Shown here: piece after piece, positions 1 to 12,343 of the stretch
Layout of the letters: each line of letters starts with the position of its first letter
How positions within the stretch are numbered: the first letter of the stretch is position 1
Assembly (NCBI GenBank): GCA_964017045.1
Contig: OZ024801.1
Location: 34,583,257-34,647,256 of the forward strand
DNA length: 64,000 bases
DNA from: Omphiscola glabra
Taxonomy: Eukaryota; Mollusca; Gastropoda; Lymnaeidae
Direction of reading: 5' to 3'
Program-made: the position numbers and the translations under genes
Notes under the pieces: generated by a model
Databases searched by the model: none
What the model was told of the DNA's origin: nothing
Seen by the model: only the letters and a program-made list of their open reading frames with translations

Positions 1-130
1 TGGTTGTCCAAAAATAAACCATTGAATTAGAAGGGGTCGTTCGCAAATTACCCACGCACAAGGGGGACGGGGGGGGGGGGGTCGATAATTTGTGACAGGG
101 GAGGAAGGGGGGCTCAAAAATTACTTGGTA
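1..130. repeat. G-rich dispersed repeat fragment
   Basis: The stretch holds a long G run followed by a GTCGATAATTTGTGAC-like sequence and a second G-rich block. The same arrangement recurs near 11,340-11,640 and, more weakly, near 8,140-8,360, so it is probably a piece of a dispersed family. The family name is not known to me. Confidence 0.45.
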
Positions 131-865
131 ACGTGGAGAACTCTTCTGTCTGTAAGACATAAAATATAAAAGTACGTGATGCAAACATTTTGGTGAAATA
201 TAATTTTTTTTTAAAATTAGATCTAGTTGTTTTATTAAGATGGAAGATAACATCAAAGAGTGGACTGGACAAAAACTATGCGATGCTGTGCGAAGTGCAG
301 AAAACAGAGAGGAATGGAGGATAGTGTAGAAAACAGAGAGGAATGGAGGATAGTTTTCATGTCATATGTGGCGCCCCACCAGTCCAAGGACTAAGGGACA
401 TGATGATGATGTTATTAGACAAACGCAATCTTTTTATAAATTAATCATTTTGAATAAAGTAATTTCAAACTATATTGTTACAACTCACGACTAATCAGCT
501 CAATTTTTTTTTTTTTAAATATTGTATACAGTACGGTATTTGTGTACTGATCGGTGATTTAACAATAGAAATGGTAACATTGGCCTTAAATATTTATTTC
601 CTATTACATGTGACGACAAATTGACTCATTCCTTTATAATACTTTACAAACTACGTCAAAGGACACATGAAAATAATACACACGCCAATTGCTACTAAAT
701 TGTTATTTCTTGATTAAAACAATTGCACCAACCTCCATGACAATGAGGAGGGTAAATGCCAGAATCTGCGTCCTGTAACATCGCCACAGAGCCCTGGTCA
801 GCCTGGGTCGGCCTCCTGTCTTGTAGTTATACAGTTCTTTCTCCCATTCTCTGTGGAGACACCAG
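131..865. other. AT-rich DNA without a gene; one 29-bp direct duplication
   Basis: No coding signal is visible. At 299-355 a 29-bp sequence containing AACAGAGAGGAATGGAGG is present twice in direct orientation. The rest is unique, AT-rich sequence. Confidence 0.5.
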
Positions 866-1125
866 CATGTGAGACAACATCACGTGAGACAACATCATGT
901 GAGACAACAACACGTGAGACAACATAACGTGAAACAACATCATGTGGCGCAACATCATGTGAGACAACATCACGTGAGACAACATCACGTGAGACAACAT
1001 CTTGCGAGACACCATCATCTGAGACAACATCATCTGAGACAACAACACGAGAGGCACCATCACGTGAGACAACATCATGTGAGACAATATCACGTCAGAC
1101 AACATCACGTGAGACAACATCATGT
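866..1125. repeat. 15-bp minisatellite, about 17 copies
   Basis: The unit is GTGAGACAACATCAC with single-base variants. Many copies create CACGTG at the join between units. Both strands are open for about 95 codons only because the period is a multiple of three; the predicted peptides are pure repeat. Confidence 0.93.
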
Positions 1126-1441
1126 ATCATCATCTCCTTCGTTAAAACGATAGTTTGATAGTCCGTAAGTCAGTCACAGTTAAAGGAATAAATATTGTTC
1201 ATTGGAAATAAATATATATTTAGTGACCACTTTCTGTAACCGGAGACAGGAAATGTTACAAGGAAAAAGTGTGTGTGTGTGTGAAGGTGCGCCCTTCCCT
1301 TCTTAAATTTAATCCAGTAAAAAGAGTAAAATTATTTTATTATAATTCCCAAAGCTTTTTAGACTCTTTAGACTTAGACACAATCAAATAAACAATGTAA
1401 ATTTCAAAACGTTCTTTCTCGTGAGTGGCGTTTTAAAACAA
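1126..1441. other. Unique AT-rich spacer
   Basis: Nothing recognisable apart from a short GT run near 1,269-1,282. Confidence 0.4.
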
Positions 1442-1645
1442 GTTACACAGTAACCGAGTAGTTGCATCCGTTACACAGTAACCGAGTAGTTGCATCCGTT
1501 ACACAGTAACCGAGTAGTTGCATCCGTTACACAGTAACCGAGTAGTTGCATCCGTTACACAGTAACCGAGTAGTTGCATCCGTTATACAGTAACCGTGTA
1601 GTTGCATCCGTTACACAGTAACCGAGTAGTTGCATCCGTTACACA
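1442..1645. repeat. 28-bp minisatellite, 7 copies
   Basis: Seven nearly identical copies of a 28-bp unit that begins GTTACACAGTAAC, itself an imperfect inverted repeat (GTTAC-ACA-GTAAC). One copy carries two substitutions. The array ends with a partial eighth copy and passes straight into a TG/TC-rich tract. Confidence 0.95.
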
Positions 1646-1795
1646 ATTTGTATATCTGTGTGTCTCTCTCTGTGTCTCTATGTGGATGTCTCTCTCTCTG
1701 TGTACCTCTGTGTGTCTCTATGTGTTTGCCTGTGTGTGTGTCTCTGTGTGTGCCTTTGTGTGTCTCTGTGTGTGCCTTTGTGTGTCTCTGTGTCA
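1646..1795. repeat. TG/TC-rich low-complexity tract
   Basis: Alternating TGTG and TCTC blocks with a partly regular unit (TGCCTTTGTGTGTCTCTGTG). Directly adjoins the 28-bp array. Confidence 0.85.
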
Positions 1796-2039
1796 CACGA
1801 GCAATTCTAAGTCACGTGACTGATAGATGAAGAAACAAAAATTCGCCAACCTACCTGGCCAGGTTATTAGACAGCTTGACCGTCGAGTCACGAGGCAGGA
1901 CATCGTAAACGTCTGCTTCATCAAGGGTGTGGTGGTATCCTTTCCAGAAGATTCTACCAGTCCACCTGGAGGTTTAAAGGTGTGGGATGATAAACGCATT
2001 TTAATAAGTATGGTACATTCATGTAACATTTACTTGAAC

Positions 2040-2476
2040 CAAGTAGAATAATTCAACAGAACAATTTTGTAGAATAATTCAATAGAACAATCAAGTAGAA
2101 TAATTCAATAGAACAATCAAGTAGAATAATTCAGTAGAACAATCAAGTAGAATAATTCAGTAGGACAATCAAGTAGAATAATTCAGTAGGACAATCAAGT
2201 AGAATAATTCAGTAGGACAATCAAGTAGAATAATTCAGTAGGACAATCAAGTAGAATAATTCAGTAGGACAATCAAGTAGAATAATTCAGTAGGACAATC
2301 AAGTAGAATAATTCAGTAGGACAATCAAGTAGAATAATTCAGTAGAACAATCAAGTAGAATAATTCAGTAGAACAATCAAGTAGAATAATTCAATAGAAC
2401 AATCAAGTAGAATAATTCAGTAGAACAATCAAGTAGAATAATTCAGTAGAACAATCAAGTAGAATAATTCAGTAGG
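2040..2476. repeat. 26-bp minisatellite, about 17 copies
   Basis: The unit contains CAAGTAGAATAATTCAG and an AGTAGGACAAT or AGTAGAACAAT segment. The GGACA variant is clustered in the middle and the GAACA variant at both ends, as expected if the array grew from the inside. Confidence 0.95.
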
Positions 2477-2523
2477 AGAAAGTTTATAATGGCTGCTCTA
2501 TCATAATCACACTTTTACAGCAA

Positions 2524-3150
2524 GAAAGAAATAACACTAATTGCCAAAGAAATAAATAACACTATAGTTGTCAAAGAAAGAAATAACACTATAGTTGTCA
2601 AAGAAAGAAATAACACTAGTTGTCAAAGAAAGAAATAACGCTAGTTGTCAAAGAAAGAAATAACGCTAGTTGTCAAAGAAAGAAAGAACACTATAGTTGT
2701 CAAAGAAAGAAATAACACTATAGTAGTCAAAGAAAGAAATAAGACTAGTTGCCAGAGAAAGAAATAACACTATAGTTGTCAAAGAAAGAAATAACACTAG
2801 TTGTCAAAGAAAGAAATAGCACTATAGTTGTCAAAGAAAGAAATAATACTAGTTGCCAAAGAAAGAAATAACACTATATTTGCCAAAGAAAGAAATAACA
2901 CTATAGTTGTCAAAGAAAGAAATAACAGTTGTTATCAAAGAAAGAAATAACACTAGTTGCCAAAGAAAGAAATAACACTATATTTGCCAAAGAAAGAAAT
3001 AACACTATAGTTGTCAAAGAAAGAAATAACAGTTGTTATCAAAGAAAGAAATAACACTATAGTTGTCAAAGAAAGAAATAACAGTTGTTATCAAAGAAAG
3101 AAATAACACTAGTTGCCAATGAAAAAAATAACCATAGTTGCCAAAGAATC
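2524..3150. repeat. 25/27-bp purine-rich minisatellite, about 24 copies
   Basis: The unit contains AAAGAAAGAAATAACACTA followed by TAGTTGTC or GTTGTC. Copies alternate in length through loss of a TA pair, and a block of four units is itself repeated near 2,870-3,090. It starts 48 bp after the preceding array. Confidence 0.93.
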
Positions 3151-3416
3151 ATTCAGAGAGAATAAAAGATTTAAAAAAAAAAAAAAGAAATGTTAAATTT
3201 ATTTTAGTATAGGAGATTTTAACTTCTCAAGAGACAACTGAGGGTGTGGCAGTTGGGGGGGGGGGGGAAGGGGGTGGGTGGGAGACAGTTACGCATGAAA
3301 AGACTTGTGGGGGAGGAGGGTGGTTTGAAAGACAAGACATTCTAATTCTTGTTAAAGAATTACTTAAGATTATAACACAGTCTGCGGAAGATAGCTATAA
3401 TTAGTCAACTCATCTA

Positions 3417-3513
3417 GCCTGCTCACCCCAGTGGGCCTGCTCACCCCAGTGGGCCTGCTCACCCCAGTGGGCCTGCTCACCCCAGTGGGCCTGCTCACCT
3501 CAGTGGGCTTGCT
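3417..3513. repeat. 18-bp minisatellite, about 5 copies
   Basis: Copies of CCTGCTCACCCCAGTGGG, GC-rich compared with its surroundings. The last copy is diverged. Confidence 0.93.
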
Positions 3514-4108
3514 CTCAAATGGTTAGCGGAACTTTGTCCGAAAGACATTATTTGGAAGGAAAATCATTGGTCGGAAGTTTGTTAATGTGTGCATGGGTTG
3601 TCATGACAATATATTGATGTGCATTACATGATCTATTGTAGATGGAGAGTTTGCTCGCGGGGGTCAATCTCGTTTCATAACTTAAATGGGACTTTGCAGA
3701 TGAACAAGTCAAAAGTATGGATACGTGACTAAGAACAAGAGGAGCAGGAAGGGAGTGGAAGGGGTGGTCCAGCCCGGGCAGCACTTTAAAAAAAAAAATT
3801 ATAATGAGGGGCGGCATTTTCGGCCAACCGAAGTTTTACGGATATGAAAAAATCTTGGCCTGTCTGGGGGTGAGGGGCACTAATGCTAGCTACCCCTCTG
3901 CGCACACTTAAACTTAAATGCAATGCTTCTCAAACCTTTCAATGCGATGGATCTACAGGATTATTCACATCGTAGCAGGAAACAAAGTCCAATGTATGGG
4001 GGTATTGTGATCCTTAACTTAGTCCACATTTTTTGTCGACCGGTGACTAAACGCGCCCCAACCAACCTGCGCAGCACCACTTAGAATGGCACTGATAGTT
4101 TTCTTAAA
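3514..4108. other. Unique spacer with a possible dispersed-repeat piece
   Basis: No gene is visible. At about 3,768-3,835 a CCCGGGCAGCACTTTAA... GGCGGCA segment resembles segments near 22.6, 24.05, 29.49 and 60.65 kb (see findings). Confidence 0.35.
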
Positions 4109-4594
4109 TAAATACATCACTATGATGCATGTAGGCCTGCTCTTACATCCTGCATGTTGTACTAAATACATCACTATGATGCATGTAGGCCTGCTCTTAC
4201 ATCCTGCATGTTGTACTAAATACATCACTATGATGCATGTAGGCCAGCACTTACATCCTGCATGTTGTACTAAATACATCACTATGATGCATGTAGGCCT
4301 GCTCTTACATCCTGCATGTTGTACTAAATACACCACTATGATGCATGTAGGCCTGCTCTTACATCCTGCATGTTGTACTAAATACATCACTATGATGCAT
4401 GTAGGCCTGCTCTTACATCCTGCATGTTGTACTAAATACATCACTATAATGCATGTAGGCCTGCTCTTATATCCTACATGTTGTACTAAATACACCACTA
4501 TGGTGCATGTAGGCCTGCTCTTATATCCTACATGTTGTACTAAATATACCACTATGATGCATGTAAGCCTGCTCGTATATCCTGCATGTTGTAC
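4109..4594. repeat. 54-bp minisatellite, 9 copies
   Basis: Nine copies of a 54-bp unit whose core is ATGCATGTAGGCCTGCTC. Copies 1-6 are nearly identical and copies 7-9 share extra changes, so divergence increases toward the right. The 18-codon period leaves both strands open (up to about 216 codons), but there is no non-repeat domain and no codon-level constraint, so I do not call a gene. Confidence 0.95.
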
Positions 4595-5567
4595 TTCACT
4601 AATTAGGTCAAGTGTTTTTTCTGTACTATTTTTAGCTTTGTAGTCGGCTATAAAATAATATTTGAGCAAAACGCAGGCTTGAAATTGTCCAAAGAAACTA
4701 TCGGAAATTTTCTTGTAGTTTTGTATTAGAATCTATCTTACATCGTGTGAATAGTTTTATTTAGAATTAATTATTTATTCCGCATTAACAAAGTTATTTC
4801 CTGCAGGACACTATACATCGATCATAGTCTAGAACAGGAGGTCTTTTTCAGTGATGCTCGCAACCCTAGAAGTGTTGGAGTCAGTGTCAGCGAGTTTGGA
4901 AAGACCAATAAAATCAGGCTAATTTACATTTTTATTGTGGGGATGCTGGAAATATGTTCTGAAATCAATAGCAAAAAGCATAAGAACCCCTGGGTAAGGA
5001 AATAGAAATATTTTCTTACCAACACTTCCTAGCTTATCTTCAGTTCACAGATTCATTTAGGAATAAACAAAGGTTCTAAGTGTATTTGAATTATCATTTT
5101 TCTTGTTTTATTTGAGCGTTGAAGAAGGCTTTTTGCCGACACGTTAGTTTTTTTTTGTGTTGCTTTTTTCCGTTAAGATTTTCTTTACTTTGTGTTCGTT
5201 GTTTTCTTATAGCAATACACCAATTAAATAATCAAATAAGCAATTTTAGAATATTTGCATTTTCAAAATTTTAAATAAAGTTCATGAACTGAAAAAGCAA
5301 CATTCTAAAAACTTCACCCCAGAAATATCTTCTACAATGTCAATTTGATTTCATTGTTGATATTTTTTAAAAAGTTAACCACATGAAAAGATTAGAGCTG
5401 AGTGAGAAGATTTTTTTTAGTAAATCTCCCATATTGTAAACACATGGCTGTGTTCAGAGATACGTATGGATATAACATCTAAAGAATACAAAGGAAAATA
5501 TTTCACTATATACCGTCTTAAATACATCCCGGTCTTCTTTGTTTGCTACAAGAAATTTGATGCCAAA
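4595..5567. other. Unique AT-rich DNA; possible Penelope-like remnant
   Basis: No open coding region of note. Around 5,113-5,155 the string GAAGAAGGCTTTTTGCCGAC followed by ACGTTAG and a T run resembles a motif I associate with the ends of Penelope-like elements. This identification is weak. Confidence 0.3.
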
Positions 5568-5711
5568 ATCGTTGTGATCAACACTGTTGAAGGAACTGCT
5601 TAGCAATCGTTGTGATCAACACTGTTGAAGGAACTGCTTAGAAATCGTTGTGATCAACACCGTTGAAGGAACTAATAAGTTGTGATCAACACTCTTGAAG
5701 GAACTAATAAT
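5568..5711. repeat. About 38-bp direct repeat, 3-4 copies
   Basis: Three copies of a unit containing GTTGTGATCAACAC (an interrupted palindrome) and GAAGGAACTGCTTA, followed by a shortened fourth copy. Confidence 0.85.
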
Positions 5712-7499
5712 TCCGAGAAAGCGGCATAAACTTATACCGCACAAAGCGGCAAGGAGAAATCTTGCGATTTATGAAAGTCATTTAAGTTGCTGAACACAAT
5801 TTCACTGATGTAAGCAGAAGGGCTGTTTCTGGATGTAAAAAGGAATTCCGTTCAGAATCCAGGTCTTGTGAGAAGTCACAAAAGCTTATGAGGAGAGCGC
5901 AGAGCATCAAACTTCACCGGATCATCTGCCCTAGCAGCGTCAGCTCACATCAAAAATGAACAACGTCTGATTGACTTCTCCCCGTTGGTCGCATCTTTAA
6001 ACTCAAGTCACTTTTCCGCGTGTTCAAACAAGCAGTTTTTGACATGCATCGGTCTACTTCACCCCCCCCCCCAACCACACTCTTCTTCATGTCCTGTCAT
6101 TCTCCCCTCCCCACTCCCCTCCATGCCCTGTCAAGATTTTGACTTGGCTCAGAGAAATCTGGACTCTCTGCAGGAAAATTGTCGACTTGTTGCCAGGATA
6201 TTCGATCAATATCGAGTTCAGGGGCGGACGCGATGGACGGACGCGAGAATTGTAAGCGTTGAACACAAAACCAGACTAATAGACAAACGTCTCTTCTTAT
6301 GAATTCCATCAACAATTTATTTTTCTATGAAGAAGAAAGAATAGTTCTATACGTGACATTTATTGACCATGCTTTAGTATCCGACAAGCTTCATTAGTAC
6401 CGGGTATATACGTGTTTGGAAATATATATTTATTATTATTTTTTTTACTTTTTAAAATGTCCAATTTTGCTGTTTGCACAGTAAATAATTGAAAAGTGTC
6501 TACTGGTTACCTATTATTGTGCAATTGGTTATTAGAGGAGATAAATATTAATATGGGTTTTAAATATAATAATAATAAATATATTAAAATAAAATGTTAT
6601 ACCGGTAATCAAAATCAAGCAACAACAACACGAATGAACTGTGAAGCATAACAAAAGTAGCGAATGATGGCAGAGACGTGTTTTTTTTTTTACAACGTTT
6701 TTTCCTTTACTGGACTCCGCCAATGAAATCATTCGAAGTCGTCTGTGAAGCTGCCAAAAAGCCCAGGCGTATTTGACTCGTGGCGGGTCCGCTGGCCCCA
6801 CAGGTCTCTGCAAATATGCAGCCTAGATTCCTCAAAGGCGTAGTTAGACCATCTTGTTATGGGCGTGTGGTACTTGCATTTGAATAAAGCCCTTTCTTCA
6901 CCCAACTGGGAACAACGGTCCTTTGTTTAGTTTTGTGTATGCCCCATTTTTAGCTTCCATATTTCGGAAGTGACGTCAACACGTCTGCAAGGCCGTTGGT
7001 GGTCGTTTTTGTTGTTGTCACAAGAGTTAAAACTAGAAGGAAAGTTGTACTCTAAGCCTGAGTATGTCGTGAATGTGGCAAGCGTGTTTGGTGTAAGGGA
7101 TGGACGATGAAGTAACTCGGGTTAAAAACGACGGGGGCGCGCGGTGGGGGTTGCGGTAAAGTTTGGAACTGCGAGCGAATGTTATGGGTTAAATCAAGAT
7201 AATTTTTAGTTAATTTTTTTTTGGTGTGGGGAAGGGGGGTCGCGGTAAAAAGTATGAAACTAGGAGCGATTTTTAGTTTATAGGTAAAGGCTCGGTAAAT
7301 CAAGATTTTCGGAAAAGGGGGGGGGGGGGCGTGAAGGTGGTACTAAAACCAATGAGGCATTCAATGGCATTATTATTTGAAAATGTACTTATACATCAAA
7401 TAAGAAATAATACTTGGTATTATTTTATTTTTTTTTGGGGGGGGGGGGGGGGGGTTAATATGGGCGTATTGACGAAACAGCGTTTGGAATGTAAATAAA
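5712..7499. other. Unique DNA with a G-rich imperfect duplication
   Basis: No supported gene. 6,410-6,600 is very AT-rich. Between about 7,140 and 7,310 a GCGGTAAA...GAGCGA...AAATCAAGAT block occurs twice, imperfectly. Runs of G lie at about 7,318-7,329 and 7,437-7,454 (18 G). Confidence 0.45.
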
Positions 7500-7600
7500 T
7501 ATGTGTGGTAGGTGTGTGGAAGGAGGTTGATGAGGAAAGTGAAATGTGGGTGGAAAGCGTGTGGAAGGAGGGTTGGTGAGAAAAGTGAAATGTGTGTGGT
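7500..7600. repeat. Imperfect tandem duplication, about 55 bp twice
   Basis: Two imperfect copies share GTGTGGAAGGAGG, then GAAAGTGAAATGTG. Confidence 0.6.
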
Positions 7601-7779
7601 GGAGCAGGAGTAACAAAACGTTATATAAAAAAAAATCAACAAGATAATAAAGCTTGTTAAAAACTTTAATGAAAGTTATCAACAAACTGATAACAGAGGC
7701 CCGATCTGTTTTGACACCAGTACATGCCACTACGACACCTAGACATTAAACCCTAGTAGCTGTCAGATGAAGGGTACGG

Positions 7780-8000
7780 GCGTGAACCACGGGGGTACAT
7801 CACGAGGGTACATCTCGGGGGTACATCACGGGCGTGCACCTCGGGTGTACATCACGGGCGTGCACCTCGGGGGTACATCACGGGCGTGCATCTCGGGGGT
7901 ACATCACGGGCGTGCACCTCGGGGGTACATCACGGGGATACATCAAGAGCGTGCACCTCGGAGGTACATCACGGGCGTGCACCTCGGGGGTACATCTCCC
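7780..8000. repeat. CpG-rich 26-bp minisatellite, about 8 copies
   Basis: The unit core is ACATCACGGGCGTGCACC followed by TCGGGGGT. Each unit carries several CpG dinucleotides, unlike the AT-rich surroundings. The predicted peptide is only repeat. Confidence 0.93.
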
Positions 8001-8099
8001 CGTGGTATAACATTTAGAATTAGAATCTTGTAGGCGGTATAAAGGGCCAGGGCCATGCAGAGGATGAGTGAACCGTGCCTCCTTTCCCCAATGTCAAAA

Positions 8100-8360
8100 A
8101 ATTTCATCAAACGTACGAGGGGCCCCTAGGCGGACAAGGGCGCTGAGTGAAAGGGGGCGTCCATAAATGACGCCATTCATATGAGAGGGAGGTGGTCACT
8201 GACTAGTGTCGAAGTAATATAAGTGTTTCTAAGTTTGTGACTTTAGGTGGTGGGTGTATAAACCCATCCAAAATAGCGTAATGTGGGCAATTTTTTATAT
8301 ATTTTTTTTTACAAATTTGTGACTTTGGGCAAAAAAATGGGGGCAAATTAGCGTGACGTT
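8100..8360. repeat. Degraded G-rich dispersed repeat (CCATAAATGACG type)
   Basis: The segment begins near GGGGGCGTCCATAAATGACG and continues with GTTTGTGACTTTAGG and ACAAATTTGTGACTTTGGG. The opening block is also found near 11,527-11,550. It is likely a decayed non-autonomous transposon. Confidence 0.45.
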
Positions 8361-8703
8361 ATCATTGGAAAGACTATTAAAATCTTCTCGATGAAAATTC
8401 CAGTAGCTTTTGCGAAGCAAGTGATGTTGAGCTCTGTGTGCTCGTCTGACAGTGGAACTTGATTCCCTATAAATACAAATTATCCAGACTTAGTAGTTCT
8501 TCCAGGGAAGTTAAACTATCGTCTGCTGGACGGATGTCAAAATTATTCACTTAATGCAGTGATACCGTAGCTTTTAGAAATATGACACTTAATACGCGAG
8601 AAAATTACGTGAACACTTCCTAATAGTAATTAATATTTTCACTGATGAATTAGCCCATTAAAGCGATGGACGTGAGTTCGCGTGAAGTGAAACTAGAAAC
8701 CAA
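8361..8703. other. Unique spacer
   Basis: I see nothing recognisable. Confidence 0.4.
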
Positions 8704-8922
8704 ATGTCTGGCTCAAAGTCACAACCCAATGTCTGGCTCAAAGTCACAACCCAATGTCTGGCTCAAAGTCACAACCCAATGTCTGGCTCAAAGTCACAAC
8801 CCAATGTCTGGCTCAAAGTCACAACCCAATGTCTGGCTCAAAGTCACAACCCAATGTCTGGCTCAAAGTCACAACCCAATGTCTGGCTCAAAGTCACAAC
8901 CCAATGTCTGGCTCAAAGTCAC
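8704..8922. repeat. 25-bp minisatellite, 9 copies
   Basis: Nine copies of TGTCTGGCTCAAAGTCAC plus ACAACCCAA, apparently without internal mutation. That degree of identity points to recent expansion. Because 25 is not a multiple of three, every frame reads all three phases of the unit. Confidence 0.96.
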
Positions 8923-9099
8923 TTACCAGGACTCTTAAAAATAACATGTTCAGAAATCTTGATTCCGAATTCTTTTCCATTCGATATTAGGTGGAAACAA
9001 AAATTAAGTTCCCCCTAAACCATGTTGTAAAAGTAACAAGGAGTTTTCCTAACAACTTTAATGACTTTAAACAAACTTTTTTTATTGGAATGCATGCTC

Positions 9100-9712
9100 A
9101 ATGTCTGGAACAAACCATAAATGGAACAAACCATGAATGGAACAAACCATGAATGGAACAAACCATAAATGGAACAAACCTGAATGGAACAAACCATGAA
9201 TGGAACAAACAATGAATGGAACAAACCATGAATGGAACAAACAATGAATGGAACAAACCATGAATGGAACAAACCATAAATGGAACAAACCTGAATGGAA
9301 CAAACCATGAATGGAACAAACAATGAATGGAACAAACCATGAATGGAACAAACAATGAATGGAACAAACCATGAATGGAACAAACCATGAATGGAACAAA
9401 CCATGAATGGAGGAAACCATGAATGGAACAAACCATTAATGGAACAAACCACGAATGGAACAAACCATGAATGGAGGAAACCATGAATGGAACAAACCAT
9501 GAATGGAACAAACCATGAATGGAACAAACCATGAATGGAACAAACCATGAATGGAACAAACCATAAATGGAACAAACCATGAATGTAACAAACCATGAAT
9601 GGAACAAACCATGAATGGAACAAACCATAAATGGAACAAACCATAAATGGAACAAACCATGAATGGAACAAACCATGAATGGAACAAACCATAAATGGAA
9701 CAAACCACAACG
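9100..9712. repeat. 16-bp minisatellite, about 38 copies
   Basis: The unit is ATGGAACAAACCATGA with CATAAATGG and short (CCTGAATGG) variants. A block containing the short variant at about 9,165-9,240 is repeated at about 9,277-9,350, so a higher-order duplication is visible. The long minus-strand frames are repeat by-products. Confidence 0.95.
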
Positions 9713-11339
9713 AAACAAGTTGACCTTTTATGCCAGACCAGAAATATACTTTCTATATATCGTTGTCAGGGAGAGAATGGGGGGAAAAGGGGAAGGGGCG
9801 GGTCGCATGTATCATATATTATGTCTAGTGTCTATTCATAGCTCTTAAAAGTGAATGCTGACATCCAAAACAGCATTAACAAAAACAAAATAAGCCTACA
9901 TATTAGTAATTTTGAGTTTATTATAATAAATAATACTGAAATTGACTAGCCCACCCCATACGAATCGCCCTTACATCAAATTTATGTGCTACCTTTTTGA
10001 AATTATCATAAAATAAATGTGTTATGACAAGCTATTTTTAAGAGGGCCATTTAAAATTCTCAAAATTAAGTGCGGTGGTGGAAAAAGGGTGGAAAAAGGG
10101 GGGGGGGTATGAATTCTGTACGAAGGCTTGTTAAATAATTATGTCAAGAAGCTACATTTTTATGTCAGTCAAAGCAGCATAACTGATAAATTTGTTTTCA
10201 TAAAGCCATGGTGGGATGTGAAACCACGAGGAAAATCCAAATATAAGTTTAAATAATTGTTTTGGTCAAAAAGCAACGAGGAATTGTGGTGCCAGTCGAG
10301 AAGTAATTACAACAAATATTTACAATCTGAAAATAAACATATTCGTTAGCTAAAAACAGTTAGATCAGCGTCAGCGGTGGGTGAAGTAGACAGACTGGCA
10401 ACACTGGCAAACAAGCTTTTAAAAATCTGGCCAGGACTGCAGTTTCTATGGACACGGCTTCTTGGTGCAAAATTAGTTTTTGCGATACGAGTTGAATAAC
10501 AAAAGTAAACGGCGGCGTTTCACAAAAAAACAAAAAAAACAAAACAAAACAAAACAAAAAAAAATTGTTAATACCTTGTGTCGTTTTTTTTTTTTTTAAG
10601 GTCTTCTTTAGTGTTGGTTTACCTCCAGTTTCATGCCTAAAGAAAGAGCACTTTTTTAATGCGTGTCTCACCACGTCTGTTGCTGACTAAGTTTAGCGAC
10701 TACATTTAAATATATGATAATTAATAAATAATTGATAAAATTGGTAAGAAAACAATAATCAATCGAAAAACGAAATCTTCATAAATAAAAATTTTAAAAA
10801 ATGGGGATTAGCTACCAAAAAGATCATGTTATCGAATTTCTCAGGGCGTTCCATCTGAAAGCATTGTCACGGTATCTTAGGAAATATTAAAATCAACTTC
10901 TGAAACTAGTTATTTAAGTTATCCTCACATTATTGCTGAGATTATAATAGTTCCATCCAGGGCCGTGAGGGGTCATCTATAAATTAGCCATCCTATATGC
11001 CTGGTTTTACCCACACCCTCACTCTCACCTTCGCCAAAGAAAGCTGCGCCCTTGCCACAGCCTGAATTTAGGCAACATCTTTCACAAAAACCACATCATC
11101 ATATATTAATAAAAATATTTCGCATGAAAAAGTTTGACGCCCTATAAAGATTGTGCCTGTTTTCTTTTGAATTATTTATTCCTTCCCCAAAAGATTGAAT
11201 ACTTCTGATAACCAAATTCAGACATAAATAAATGAAACAACTAAAAAAACAACACAATTAATCCAAATTTGTCCATTCAAAAGGACACCTGACAGATGGA
11301 AGAGCGGTTGATAGTTGATGTCGAGTTAAGTTTGAATTT
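9713..11339. other. Unique AT-rich DNA without a gene
   Basis: Only short AT-rich frames occur. A short G run lies near 10,096-10,108 and A-rich tracts near 10,527-10,563. Confidence 0.45.
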
Positions 11340-11640
11340 CACACCCAGATGGGGAATTAGGGGCCGTTAGTAACGCTCGGGGGGGGGGGGGGGGGGAGGG
11401 GGTCGAGAATTTGTGACGTCAAAAATAAAATTTTTAAGAAATTTAAAATCTAAAATTTTTCACTTTTGAAAATTCGTTATTCACTTAATATTAAAAACAT
11501 TAATTTGAGGTGAAAATTGCCTCAATGTTAGGGGGCCATCCGTAAATGACGTCACGCGTCTAGGGGGGAGGGGGGTCACATTTTCGTGACGATGGGGAAT
11601 TGGGGGGGGGGGGGGCTTAAGCAATGTGACTTCACATTAA
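11340..11640. repeat. G-rich dispersed repeat, two modules
   Basis: Module one has an 18-G run (11,379-11,396) then GTCGAGAATTTGTGACGTC. Module two has GGCCATCCGTAAATGACGTC followed by G runs and TCACATTTTCGTGACG. Similar arrangements occur at 1-130 and 8,100-8,360. The TGACGTCA-like ends could be part of terminal repeats, but clear boundaries are not visible. Confidence 0.55.
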
Positions 11641-11973
11641 AAGTGGAATATTATAGTAAAGAATTGCACCTAATAACCCTAAATTACAGACAGTTTTAAC
11701 ATTATTATTTTATGCAACAATTATAATTATTTTATTTTAAAACTACGATCACTTAGAGAATCAGTAAAGGTATGCGAGGTCCAAGAAATGGCCTCTGATC
11801 AAATGATATGCCACCACGGAGAAGGAGAAAATGGGAGGATTGACATTGACAGTCGAGAGAATTTATTTCAAAATATGGGGACGGGAGACATAGAGTTAGG
11901 ACTATCACGTGACTTGGGATGGAACGAAAAAAAATAATTATCTAGGGTGGGGGGATCTAAGCATATGCTAGGG
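11641..11973. other. Unique AT-rich spacer
   Basis: I see nothing recognisable. Confidence 0.4.
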
Positions 11974-12335
11974 CAAATATTCTTAACCTTTTTGTAGCAC
12001 TGCCGACCTTTCCGGCCCACTCCGTTTTAAACACCTCCCCCCCTTTTTTAAAAAAAAAATTCCTATAAATTATAGTTAATAAAATTTAAAATATGAAAAT
12101 AAATAAATTTAGTTAACGTAGTTTTATTTATTTCATAAAATTTTTAAAAACAAGGAAAAAAATTACCAATAGAAGTAATGGGCCAAAAGAATTCACTAGA
12201 AAAACATTAACTGCTAAAAATCAAATTGCAAAAAAATTGATTTGAAAAAAAAAGCCAGCAACAACTAGCAATGGCAGCAAATACAATTTTCTGGTGTTCC
12301 GAGGATGTAATTTTACCCCTGGTTGAGAACCACTG
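11974..12335. mobile_element. Probable hAT-like MITE, about 360 bp
   Basis: The right end is GGTTGAGAACCACTG, a typical hAT terminal inverted repeat. The left end reads CAAATATTCTTAACC, which pairs with it imperfectly. Flanking octamers TGCTAGGG and TTGTAGTG agree at five of eight positions, so an 8-bp target duplication may have decayed. There is no transposase inside. Confidence 0.5.
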
Positions 12336-12343
12336 TTGTAGTG

